Positions 8,332 to 16,617 of a stretch of 40,941 bases of DNA are shown here, piece after piece (position 1 is the first letter of the stretch; each line of letters opens with the position of its first letter). This DNA comes from Pseudoalteromonas shioyasakiensis. GTDB lineage: Bacteria > Pseudomonadota > Gammaproteobacteria > Enterobacterales > Alteromonadaceae. The notes below the pieces were generated by a model. That model made no database searches, had not been told where the DNA came from, and saw only the letters and a program-made list of their open reading frames with translations. Location: positions 1 through 40,941 of the forward strand of contig NZ_JAKEVM010000024.1 in NCBI RefSeq assembly GCF_022398475.1. The letters are read 5' to 3'. The translations under genes were made by a program, and so were the position numbers.

Positions 8332-8367
8332 CCGAACTGTATTACTAACTATTTATTTACAGTTCGG
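8332..8367. repeat. 10-bp perfect inverted repeat between array genes
   Basis: CCGAACTGTA at 8332-8341 pairs with TACAGTTCGG at 8358-8367 across a 16-base AT-rich loop. It sits in the 92-base gap between the type A copy 2 stop and the type C start. There is no T-run on either side, so a classical terminator is unlikely. Confidence 0.7.
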
Positions 8368-8406
8368 CGCCACTCCTTTGCGTAAATGCAAACCAAACTA
8401 GCTTCG

Positions 8407-9609
8407 CTACCACACGGCTTCTCTATTTACTTGGCAATCTACTGGATCTAAATAAGGTTTTAGCTCTTCTGGGAATCCATGTTTTTCAGTTATATCTTTA
8501 TCAATTTTGAAGTAATGCTCTATCGATTGATATAAGTGAGTACCAAGCGGGATGGATGTATCCATAAAGGTCATAGCTGTGGCGTATGCCAGTGAATCCC
8601 ACTCACGATTTGAACCACCTACATAAAAAGTGGGCTTAGTGAAGCGATAATGTTTAGGGTATTTTAACGGCACCATGAGTGATACAAATACGCGTGAGCC
8701 ACCACGGGCTGAGCCGACATTACGCTGATTTGCGCCATAGCAAACAATGTCTTCGTAAGGTAAATAAAACGGTTTTCTAAATAAGGTATGCGGAGTTTTT
8801 ACAAGGCCAGTATGGCGATTAAAGTAAAAATTATCTCGGTGCGCTAATATGGCGCGGTGTTTTAAAGTAAAATAACCCAAACCAAAGAGCGTCACATAGA
8901 TTGAGGCCATAATCCAAAAATATTCAAACCCATTCGCAATTAACGCATATACATGAAATAAGAAAACCATAAAAGCGAGTGTTTCAAAGAAAAAGCCAAG
9001 TGCTGTAAATAAGTTAGACCACCCTCCAAACCATGAAATAGCCAACTGCTTACCATCATTCTCTACCCAATGTCCCTCAAGTGTTGAGCCACGATTAGGG
9101 GATTCAAGCTCTGCCGCATATTGATCCGTAAAACGCTTACTTTTAAAGGTACGAGTTTTAAAGCTGCAGCCATTGAGTGCTTCTGCTTTTTTTAATCGCG
9201 TTTCATAACTGTCTTTATGTAAATAGTCTCTTGGCAGTTGCTCGTTATAGGTTTGTCTATCCTTACGGTATTTACTTCTGTTCTCGGCTCTTCTTCTATT
9301 TTCTGCAGCTTTTTCGGGGTTATCTCTTCTAAATTCTTCTAATCGCACCTCAGCTTTTTCATCTAAGGCCAGCTGTTTAATGGTTTTATCTTTTGCTCTA
9401 GCTGGGTCTCTGCCAGGGTTTTCGGCGCACCACTGGTTAATTGCATTAATACGATTTTCTCTTTTAATTTTTTCTCTTTCTTCATGAGTTAAACCGTCGT
9501 TTTGTTCAGCAATATAGCGCTTAACCTCCTCATCACTAATAAGATTATCAATTAAGTCATCCAGCTTGCTTGATTTTACTGAGCTTTTATCATCACTACT
9601 CATTGTCAT
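8407..9609 (-). CDS. DUF6708-like membrane protein, candidate immunity protein (type A, copy 2)
   Basis: 400 residues, aligning without gaps to copy 1 at 4909-6111. Conserved: residues 1-85 nearly identical and 250-400 with one change (Val to Ile). Variable: a charged patch at about 86-118, and above all the membrane hairpin 205-249 (starting GFFFETLAFMVFLF). It begins MTMSSDDKSS; an ATG two codons on is an equally possible start. It is preceded by type B copy 2 with a 51-base gap, exactly as in copy 1. It is likely the partner of the type B gene in immunity to the effector version whose tail survives at 10713-11243, though that link is only positional. Confidence 0.8.
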   Translation of the reverse strand: MTMSSDDKSSVKSSKLDDLIDNLISDEEVKRYIAEQNDGLTHEEREKIKRENRINAINQWCAENPGRDPARAKDKTIKQLALDEKAEVRLEEFRRDNPEKAAENRRRAENRSKYRKDRQTYNEQLPRDYLHKDSYETRLKKAEALNGCSFKTRTFKSKRFTDQYAAELESPNRGSTLEGHWVENDGKQLAISWFGGWSNLFTALGFFFETLAFMVFLFHVYALIANGFEYFWIMASIYVTLFGLGYFTLKHRAILAHRDNFYFNRHTGLVKTPHTLFRKPFYLPYEDIVCYGANQRNVGSARGGSRVFVSLMVPLKYPKHYRFTKPTFYVGGSNREWDSLAYATAMTFMDTSIPLGTHLYQSIEHYFKIDKDITEKHGFPEELKPYLDPVDCQVNREAVW

Positions 9610-9660
9610 TGCTATCTACATTCCTTGTTTTTAACCATTCCATTTTAAACCTTTTAAACC

Positions 9661-10704
9661 TCAAACACCCACTGCTATTTGTCTTAATAATGTTTTTGTT
9701 AATCGCTTCCAATAAGGCATTGTATCGGGTTGATTTAAGCTTTCGTCAATTGGCCATTTTTCCCATGGTTTGGTGATTTCTTCGTTTGCCCAGCGTTTAG
9801 GGTTGGTTATTGCACCATCAAAGTTAAAGCGATAAATATCGTTATCAAGCTTTTCTTCTATCTGCTGCATCTGTTTGTAACTCATTAAACGCCAAAACTT
9901 TTCTGGGCGGTTATTCTGTTTATCAAAATCGCGTGTTAGTGGGTCTAAATGACGAAACGGCTCAATTTCGGGTGAGTCCACTAATGGTTTGCTTAAATCC
10001 ATAAAACGCACCACGCGCTCCCATGTGTAACGACAGTAGTTTGGGTTTTGTGGATTGTCTTTAACGCGAATTTCACTGAATGCACCTGCGTGGTTTTGAT
10101 AATCTTTATGAGCCACATACATCGCATGAGTAACACCATGTCCTTGTGAATGGTTGGCTTTAGCGTAAAACGCTTCTATCTCTGAAAACCGAAATGTCGC
10201 ATGACCATGCTCATTCTTTTGCGCATTATCAACCGACCAGGTAAAACTCACCGTTTGATTTAAGCGATCAAAATACACCTCACGCCGAGGTAAAATGTAA
10301 CGTGCTAATATGGGGCTGAAATTTAAAAAGAACAGATTCCAGCAAATTACAAATACGATAAACCAAACAGGTAATGGTTCTGGTGAAGGCGTGAATTGAG
10401 TGTAAAGACATATTAAAATAATGCAAACCGCCGCAAAACTACCTGTTGCCCCCAATAAAATTGGCCCTAAAGTTAATGCAAGCATCGCATCATTCCCCTT
10501 TTGAAAGCCTAAATAACGCGCTTGATTATCTAAGCTTTTTGGAGATACCTCTTTATTATCTTCTTTCTCTAAGAATGTTCGCACAAACATTAAACCTTTA
10601 AGTGAACTATATTCAAACTTCTTAGGAGCGATATACTGCTTAAAGTTTTGTGACGCTTCGATTGCTCTTGCATTCATTTTTGCGAATCGATACGAAATAG
10701 ACAT
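9661..10704 (-). CDS. DUF6708-like membrane protein, candidate immunity protein (type B, copy 2)
   Basis: 347 residues from ATG 10704, preceded by AAGGA at a 5-base spacing. The frame stays open to 10740, but that extension overlaps the upstream gene and is absent from copy 1. Flanks match copy 1 closely (five changes across the last 222 residues), but the membrane section after residue 72 is replaced (AMLALTLGPILLGATGSFAA onward) and is one residue shorter. The gene follows the orphan effector tail by only 8 bases, which makes it the best candidate for that tail's cognate immunity gene. Immunity function is inferred. Confidence 0.8.
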   Translation of the reverse strand: MSISYRFAKMNARAIEASQNFKQYIAPKKFEYSSLKGLMFVRTFLEKEDNKEVSPKSLDNQARYLGFQKGNDAMLALTLGPILLGATGSFAAVCIILICLYTQFTPSPEPLPVWFIVFVICWNLFFLNFSPILARYILPRREVYFDRLNQTVSFTWSVDNAQKNEHGHATFRFSEIEAFYAKANHSQGHGVTHAMYVAHKDYQNHAGAFSEIRVKDNPQNPNYCRYTWERVVRFMDLSKPLVDSPEIEPFRHLDPLTRDFDKQNNRPEKFWRLMSYKQMQQIEEKLDNDIYRFNFDGAITNPKRWANEEITKPWEKWPIDESLNQPDTMPYWKRLTKTLLRQIAVGV

Positions 10705-10712
10705 AGCTATCC

Positions 10713-11243
10713 TTATAATTTTAGAATTTCTGTGTGCCAATCAGTAGCCTTTTCTGGGGAGGCTTTTTGGTCGTCCACTTTTTTATAGACAATGAGTTTT
10801 TGTGGGTACGATATACCTTCAACCTCAACACGGGCTTTGGCTTTTATATGCCACACAACATTGCTGTCAAACATACCCAATGCTACCGCTTTAATAATTT
10901 GCCCTTTATTATTTCGCCCATACTCCAAAGGCTGTAATACCGCAATATCTTTTACTCCCCACCTTGTTTGTGAACGGATTGGGTTACCATTTTTTGGCAC
11001 ATTGATAGAGGTTGTGTCTACCGAGAGTGATTGACTGCTTCTTGCAAAGCGCTTAATCGATACATCTAAATACACTTCGCTGTTGCTATCATTAAAAAGT
11101 GGTAGCCCTACTTCAATTGCATATTTATCCATACCCCAAGCAACTTTTTTGATGGTGAGTTTAGGGCTAAACAATACAGAGGTAATAAAGCGCATATAAA
11201 GTGTTGGATCGGCAAACGTCGTGTAATCATTCTCTTTAGACAC
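10713..11243 (-). CDS. Orphan effector C-terminal domain (relic of a displaced effector)
   Basis: 176 residues, homologous to the extreme C-terminus of the effector at 13423-16617. YTTFADPTLYMRFITSVLFS aligns with YNTFSDPNQYFKYIQSVLFS (effector residue 917 on), and the VGLPLF and SEVYLDV stretches align with VELPIF and SELLLDV further along. Similarity then fades. It contains none of the effector's membrane helices. The frame is open upstream to a stop at 11304-11306, giving about 20 extra codons that may align with the effector just after its last helix. The only plausible start is GTG 11243, and no ribosome site is visible, so expression is doubtful. It is followed 8 bases later by type B copy 2. 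Most likely the residue of an earlier effector tail replaced by recombination. Confidence 0.75.
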   Translation of the reverse strand: MSKENDYTTFADPTLYMRFITSVLFSPKLTIKKVAWGMDKYAIEVGLPLFNDSNSEVYLDVSIKRFARSSQSLSVDTTSINVPKNGNPIRSQTRWGVKDIAVLQPLEYGRNNKGQIIKAVALGMFDSNVVWHIKAKARVEVEGISYPQKLIVYKKVDDQKASPEKATDWHTEILKL

Positions 11244-11337
11244 TATTGCTTTTTTGCTTGCCTCGTCGAAAGTAATTTTAAGAGTGCTGTTTCTGCAAAA
11301 TTGTTAACGTATCATTGACAATGCAACTTAAGCCTTT

Positions 11338-12321
11338 TCACGGAAAGCCGATAAATAGCTGAAGTGAAAGGTGTTTAAGTTTATATTTCCACGTTAATTG
11401 CTCTATGCGCTCAGGCTCGGCTTTCCAATGTAGCCAAGGTTTAGTTATTTCCTCCTGCTTTCTACCTTTAAGCCAATCAAAAGGAAACGCTTGATTCAGA
11501 ATTTCCTCTTCAATTTCTAATTGCTGTGAAAACGAAAATGAGGACCAAAACTCATCAGGCCGATTATTCCTCTTATCAAATTCAGCTGTAATGGGGTCTA
11601 AATGGCGGTGTTGTTCATATACCGGCACATCGGGCAATGGCTTACTTAAATCCATAAAGCGCACATAACACTCCCATAATAAATAACAATGCACAGGATT
11701 GGCTGAAAGTTCGACAACTGAACCAGTTACTGTTGTTTTAGGGTACTTATCTTGGTCTATATGGCTAATTTCTGGAAAGTAATTCATTACACCCGGCGCG
11801 CCCATTTTCGAGGTTAGCCTGCAAACAATCTCTTCCCATTTAAAACAACAGTTACCTAATTCATCACGCCCTTCGCAACCTGGTATATCAAAAGTAAACC
11901 CGACCGTTTGGTTTTGCCTGTCAAGGTACATCATCTTATCAGGTATATATCTAGCCGTTATTGGTAGTAAATTTAAGAAGAATAAGTTCCAAGAAAAGGT
12001 CAGAATTACAAGCCACCAAGGGAATGGCTCTTCAGAATACGTTGCGACAACACAGGCAATTAGTAATAGTAAACTCAGTACAGCACCAATAGCCATTGGT
12101 CCAAATAATATGGCTTTTATAGGGTTATTGCCACAAGGCGCTATTTTATATTGCTCTTTATTATTTGCATAAATGCGCCTATCTTGATTTAGCCAATGTC
12201 GGAAAAAACATAATCCTCTAAATTCGCTTCCTTCATTTATTATTCGATGCGCTTCAAAAAAACGATTAAACTTCGTTTTCTTTGGCATTATTCCAACACC
12301 TAGGTAATTTTGTTTTTGCAT
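11338..12321 (-). CDS. DUF6708-like membrane protein, candidate immunity protein (type D, distal)
   Basis: 327 residues from ATG 12321, which has AAGGA 5 bases upstream and aligns with the start of the neighbouring D gene; the frame is open to 12357. Plan: MPKKTKFNRFF near the N-terminus, membrane hairpin after FGPMAIGAVLS, then WNLFFLNLLPITARYIP and GFTFDIPGC. DELGNCCFKWEEIVC, RFMDLSKPLPDVP and EFDKRNNRPDEFW follow. It is clearly paralogous to 12425-13414 but much less similar than the A or B pairs are to each other, with changes spread along the protein. It is separated from the proximal D gene by about 100 bases and precedes the orphan effector tail. Confidence 0.78.
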   Translation of the reverse strand: MQKQNYLGVGIMPKKTKFNRFFEAHRIINEGSEFRGLCFFRHWLNQDRRIYANNKEQYKIAPCGNNPIKAILFGPMAIGAVLSLLLLIACVVATYSEEPFPWWLVILTFSWNLFFLNLLPITARYIPDKMMYLDRQNQTVGFTFDIPGCEGRDELGNCCFKWEEIVCRLTSKMGAPGVMNYFPEISHIDQDKYPKTTVTGSVVELSANPVHCYLLWECYVRFMDLSKPLPDVPVYEQHRHLDPITAEFDKRNNRPDEFWSSFSFSQQLEIEEEILNQAFPFDWLKGRKQEEITKPWLHWKAEPERIEQLTWKYKLKHLSLQLFIGFP

Positions 12322-12424
12322 TAGATTCCTTTGCTTTAACAAGCCGAGGTGGTACATAAAAACTACAACTAAGATATTTTTATTATCAATACACTTAACC
12401 CAATACTATGCATCAAACTATCTT

Positions 12425-13414
12425 TTAAGGTATTCCTATAAATAATTGTAGTGCTAAGCGCTTTGCTTTGTATTTCCATGTCAGCTTTTCTATACGCTCA
12501 GGCTCACCTTTAAAATGCAACCAAGGTTTAGTGATTTCTTCGTTAGGTGTCGCTCTAAGCCAATTAAAATGCGCAGCCTCTTTATTGAATTTTCGCCAAA
12601 TTTCGACTTGTTGAGCAAGCGAAAAATCACTCCAAAACTTATCGGGTCTCTTATTGTGCTTGTCAAATTCAGCAGTTAACTCATCAAGATGACGGCAACT
12701 TTCATACTCAGGCACATCAGGCAATGGTTGATTGCTATCCATAAACCGAACTACACGTTCCCAATATAAATAACAGTTCATCGGGTTATTTGAGTTATCA
12801 GGCACTTGAACTGCTATTTTAGTCTCAGGGTATTTATCCTCATCAATATGACTAATAAAAGGCACAAACCCCATTACACCTGGGCGCGTTGCCACAATAT
12901 CAAGATGACATACAATATCGGCCCATTTAAAACAACAATTACCCAGTTCATCGCGCTCTTCACATCCAGGTATGTCATAAGTAAAGCCGACTAACTGTTT
13001 TTTTCTATCAAAGTAGATTTGTTTTTTGGGGATATAACTCTCTGTTATTGGCAATAAATTAAGAAAAAACAAGTTCCAAGAAAAGCTTAAGATTGGGATC
13101 CACCATTGAAAATTTTCACCTTCTTCATAAATAGGTAGCGATAGGATGCTGATAAAAGTAACAAAGCTCAGAACTCCACCAATAGCCATAGGACCAAAAA
13201 GCAAAGCTCGAGTAGGACTATTCCCACACATTTCTATTTTAAATCGCTCTGGATGTTTTTGAATTACTGTTTGCTTTCTTGCAGGTAAATCATATAAATA
13301 GCATAAGCCTTTGAACTTCTTCTTAAGACCATTTAATCTCTCAGGGTAAAAAAAACGATTAAATCTCGTTTTTTTAGGCATGATATCAACAGTTAAGTAG
13401 TCATTGTTTTGCAT
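12425..13414 (-). CDS. DUF6708-like membrane protein, likely cognate immunity protein of the effector (type D, proximal)
   Basis: 329 residues. The ATG at 13414 has AAGGA 5 bases upstream and lies 8 bases after the effector stop, the tightest effector-immunity spacing in the array. Two membrane helices lie at about 75-125 (FGPMAIGGVLSFVTF and WNLFFLNLLPITESYIP). The soluble C-terminal domain has IYFDRKKQLVGFTYDIPG, DELGNCCFKW, RFMDSNQPLPDVP and EFDKHNKRPDKFW. In V. cholerae the membrane immunity gene tsiV2 directly follows the pore-forming effector gene vasX, and this layout is the same. I see no specific sequence relation to TsiV2. Best candidate for cognate immunity, by position. Confidence 0.8.
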   Translation of the reverse strand: MQNNDYLTVDIMPKKTRFNRFFYPERLNGLKKKFKGLCYLYDLPARKQTVIQKHPERFKIEMCGNSPTRALLFGPMAIGGVLSFVTFISILSLPIYEEGENFQWWIPILSFSWNLFFLNLLPITESYIPKKQIYFDRKKQLVGFTYDIPGCEERDELGNCCFKWADIVCHLDIVATRPGVMGFVPFISHIDEDKYPETKIAVQVPDNSNNPMNCYLYWERVVRFMDSNQPLPDVPEYESCRHLDELTAEFDKHNKRPDKFWSDFSLAQQVEIWRKFNKEAAHFNWLRATPNEEITKPWLHFKGEPERIEKLTWKYKAKRLALQLFIGIP

Positions 13415-13422
13415 TACTTTCC

Positions 13423-16400
13423 TTATGCAATTGCTAAATCAGGTGAGACATTTTCAATTGGCTTTTCAAACGCATCAAAATCTACCGGTAACGTTAGACT
13501 TTCGTTGTAAATAAGTGTTGATGTTATTTCAACATCAAACACACTAATGTTCGGTGATTCAATTTCAAACTCATAGGTGGCCGCATTTAAGCTCAGGCTA
13601 TTTTCATCAAATTCAGCTAAATACTCTTTAGTACCTTCAACCCAAGTTGCTTTTTTATACACATCCAACGTTATTGGGTGCCGCCAAGAGTATTTTACAT
13701 CTAAAAGCAGTTCGGATTTACCAACAATAAATATTGGTAATTCAACTTGCACCGTATAATAATTGCGATTGTCAAAAAAAGTAGGCGTATTAACTGTCAC
13801 CTTCGGTGAAAACAAGACACTTTGAATATATTTAAAATATTGATTTGGATCTGAAAAAGTATTGTAAATAGCTCCTTTTTCACCAGCAAACACACCTCGC
13901 TTATTTTTAGCGAACGGTCCAAACTTTGCCCAAACCTCTAGCTTGCTATCGGTTAACCACACAGCAAGTAAACTAAATACAATAGAGCCTATTAATAATG
14001 CCCACCCCCAAGGACCAAGACTTGCAAAGAAGATAGTATGAATACCTAAACCTATACTAAAGCCTGCTGCTGCAAGCATAGCAATACCAGCATCAGTATC
14101 ACTTCTGCTAATTAGTTGATATGCATCAACTGCTTGAATCCCCCCCATTAAAACCCCCATTGCACCTGCAAATCCTCTCAGAATATTTAAACTTGAGATA
14201 GAGCCTAAAGTTTGAAATGAAAGCCTTGATTTAGTCAAAAATCTTTCATCTAGATTCTTTGCATATGCTTCCCATACACTCCCTATTGCCGCTAAATTTA
14301 CACCTAATGATGCTACATTTTTTGATATTTCATAGGGAGTGCCTTTTTTAAATTCTTTTTCATAATCACTATAGGCAACATAACTGCTATAACCGGTCAA
14401 AAATAGTAGAGGGATCGACACAAAACGCCCGGCTGAAAGTGTTATGCGCTTAAGCATATTTGAGTCTAAGCCACGATAGTGAAATTCTTCACCTAAACTT
14501 CTTACAGGACTTTCAAATAAAACTTTGCCGGGAATATCGTTTTCAGGCAATGTGAGCACATAAGAGCGACCTCCTGACATCAGAGATGCAAGCGCTTTTT
14601 GCTCTAATACCATTTTTGCCATTTGGGACACTAAAGCAATTGTTTGTTTAAATAACCGTTGATTACTAGCATTAATACCATTTGCAAAAAGAGGCTGCTT
14701 TAAAGCTTTTGCGACGGTTATAATTTGGTTGGTATTGGTAGAAGTAACGTGTCCTTTTTCTTCAATGGCTTTAATAATATTTCTAAATGCGCTACGTTGC
14801 TTTTTAGTTTTTAAGTCATTTAATAGTGGATGGCTGACAATATCCATGTTCAACGCAAAACGCCCTTCAGGCACTGAATTTGCTGGATGTATTTGCAGGT
14901 TTTTAAACTCTTCTATGTTGCGTGACTTACTAAAGCCACCGATTAAATGATGGTACTTAACTCCCTTTTCTGTCAGCTCTTTAACAAAAGTAGAAAACAC
15001 TCGTTCTTGTAAACCTAGCCACTCATTAAGCCCTTTTGAAACAACATCAAGCACGCTTTTGTTAGATAAATAAGCGGGTACAAACGGTAGCCCAAGTTCT
15101 TCTTTAATTTTGTCATGATCAAACTTTTTAGGATTAAACCCTTCAACCGTATTAGCTATTAAATCTTCATCATAATCTGTGTTAACTAAGTTATCGCCAT
15201 AAGCGTCAGGATGCACACATAACTGCTTACTAAACCAATTATCTCTAGTTTGTGTTACCTCAAGCACAAGGGCTTTATTGTCTTCAAACTGCTTATCTAA
15301 ACGGTCAATTAGTACTTGCATTTTAGCTTTATCGCATAGCGCAGGTAAATAAGCTGATAAAGTTGTTTTGGGTAAGATAAGTGTGATTAATTGCTCACAA
15401 ATAAATTCTGCAGCCAGCCCATAACTTAATGCGCCAGCGCTGGTTAAGTCTTTAACCAAATCTTCCCACTCTGCTGGTGGGTCAATATTAATTTGTTGAC
15501 TGATTTCATGTAACGTCAACTGTTGAGCTTGGCAATCTAAATAATATAAATCATAGAGCTTCTCTCGCGCATCTAAGTATCCTTCTACAGCATTGATTAC
15601 TGTTGTTGTATCAGATCCTAATAAATACTTTTCTAATTCCTGCTCGGATACTTCGCCGGCGGCTTTCCTTGCGTTACGGCTTTGCGCATCTTCTCTATTA
15701 AAAGGTTTATGCATCGTTTTAGGCATACTAAGTGCCTGCTTTTGCCATAGTTTTTCATCAAAATACAGTTGATGAGCTAGCATTGCTGATTTATAAAATC
15801 CGTTTGATTCAAGTTCACTTTGATGACTTTTTAAAACTTGAAAATAATAATCCGCAGTTATTTTTTGCGCTTGAGCAATGCCTAAAATATCATGAACAAA
15901 GACATTTACCTTACCAGAATAAATATCCATATTCTTAATAGCATCCCAGCTTGGAGCACTACTTAGATCCAATGATTGCATTCTTTTAGTACGATAACGG
16001 TTCGCTGTTTGAGTATCATCGCACTTGCTCAGCAAAGGCTTTTTACTAAGGCGTGAGTCACTTTCATACATGCCACCTAATGCAGTGATATATTCCCAAG
16101 ACCATTGCACTCGTGAAAAAGCAATTTGAATATCCGGAACCTGAATACTGTCCCCTGAACCAAATAGTCCTATAACTTTTCGTGGTAATAAAATATCTTG
16201 ATTAAATACACTCGTATGCGGCCTGAAATCCTGACTATGATATAAGGATAAATCTACATCACTCAATTGTTTATCGGCGAGTGCCGCTATCTCTCTCCAC
16301 AAGAAACCATTGATGTATATATAGTAATAACCATATGCTGCATTTTCTTCTGGTTGGGGCTTGAACTTATCCATCGGGATAAACTCAGGCGCCCCCGCTT

Positions 16401-16617
16401 TACTTTTATCTAACGTGTAATCTTTAAATACGAGTGGCGTTACTGTTAAAAATGTCGGCTTTTGATCTGCTGATAGGCCTTGTGAATTTAGCTTTTTAGC
16501 AGCTTTACCAAAAGGAATACATAACTCTGAGCCAGAAAAGCTCTGCAAAAACAGGTTCAAGCTACAATCTTTAGCTTCATCAACAATCCTAGGAGCGTAT
16601 ACATACTGTGTTGTCAT
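13423..16617 (-). CDS. VasX-like T6SS effector, probable pore-forming toxin
   Basis: 1064 residues, close in length to V. cholerae VasX. The N-terminus (about 1-200) fits the VasX N-terminal region, including YGYYYIYINGFLWREI at 95-110, which resembles a MIX-type marker. A long helical middle follows. A membrane domain has hydrophobic segments at about 732-750, 766-782, 814-832, 843-866 and 868-888. The last 175 residues form a soluble beta-rich tail, also found alone at 10713-11243. No enzymatic motif is visible, so membrane permeabilisation, as in VasX, is the likely mode. The ATG at 16617 abuts the stop of the PAAR-like gene (TAAATG) with GGGAG 6 bases upstream, so the effector is made with its carrier. 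Confidence 0.87.
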   Translation of the reverse strand: MTTQYVYAPRIVDEAKDCSLNLFLQSFSGSELCIPFGKAAKKLNSQGLSADQKPTFLTVTPLVFKDYTLDKSKAGAPEFIPMDKFKPQPEENAAYGYYYIYINGFLWREIAALADKQLSDVDLSLYHSQDFRPHTSVFNQDILLPRKVIGLFGSGDSIQVPDIQIAFSRVQWSWEYITALGGMYESDSRLSKKPLLSKCDDTQTANRYRTKRMQSLDLSSAPSWDAIKNMDIYSGKVNVFVHDILGIAQAQKITADYYFQVLKSHQSELESNGFYKSAMLAHQLYFDEKLWQKQALSMPKTMHKPFNREDAQSRNARKAAGEVSEQELEKYLLGSDTTTVINAVEGYLDAREKLYDLYYLDCQAQQLTLHEISQQINIDPPAEWEDLVKDLTSAGALSYGLAAEFICEQLITLILPKTTLSAYLPALCDKAKMQVLIDRLDKQFEDNKALVLEVTQTRDNWFSKQLCVHPDAYGDNLVNTDYDEDLIANTVEGFNPKKFDHDKIKEELGLPFVPAYLSNKSVLDVVSKGLNEWLGLQERVFSTFVKELTEKGVKYHHLIGGFSKSRNIEEFKNLQIHPANSVPEGRFALNMDIVSHPLLNDLKTKKQRSAFRNIIKAIEEKGHVTSTNTNQIITVAKALKQPLFANGINASNQRLFKQTIALVSQMAKMVLEQKALASLMSGGRSYVLTLPENDIPGKVLFESPVRSLGEEFHYRGLDSNMLKRITLSAGRFVSIPLLFLTGYSSYVAYSDYEKEFKKGTPYEISKNVASLGVNLAAIGSVWEAYAKNLDERFLTKSRLSFQTLGSISSLNILRGFAGAMGVLMGGIQAVDAYQLISRSDTDAGIAMLAAAGFSIGLGIHTIFFASLGPWGWALLIGSIVFSLLAVWLTDSKLEVWAKFGPFAKNKRGVFAGEKGAIYNTFSDPNQYFKYIQSVLFSPKVTVNTPTFFDNRNYYTVQVELPIFIVGKSELLLDVKYSWRHPITLDVYKKATWVEGTKEYLAEFDENSLSLNAATYEFEIESPNISVFDVEITSTLIYNESLTLPVDFDAFEKPIENVSPDLAIA

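Larger units (their letters stand above)
8407..10716. repeat. B-A cassette, copy 2 of a long direct repeat
   Basis: Second copy of the segment at 4909-7221. Similarity begins at the type A stop (CTACCACACGG in both copies) and ends at TATCCTTAT just upstream of the type B start. The diverged blocks fall at about 8863-8997 and 10330-10485. Flanking DNA on both sides is unrelated between the copies. Confidence 0.88.

Noticed and set aside
4909..10716. The repeated segment as an insertion sequence or CRISPR-like repeat.
   Set aside because: It encodes no transposase, has no terminal inverted repeats and is a two-copy gene-pair duplication.
10705..10740. Longer start for type B copy 2.
   Set aside because: It overlaps the orphan tail gene, is missing from copy 1, and ATG 10704 has a good ribosome site.
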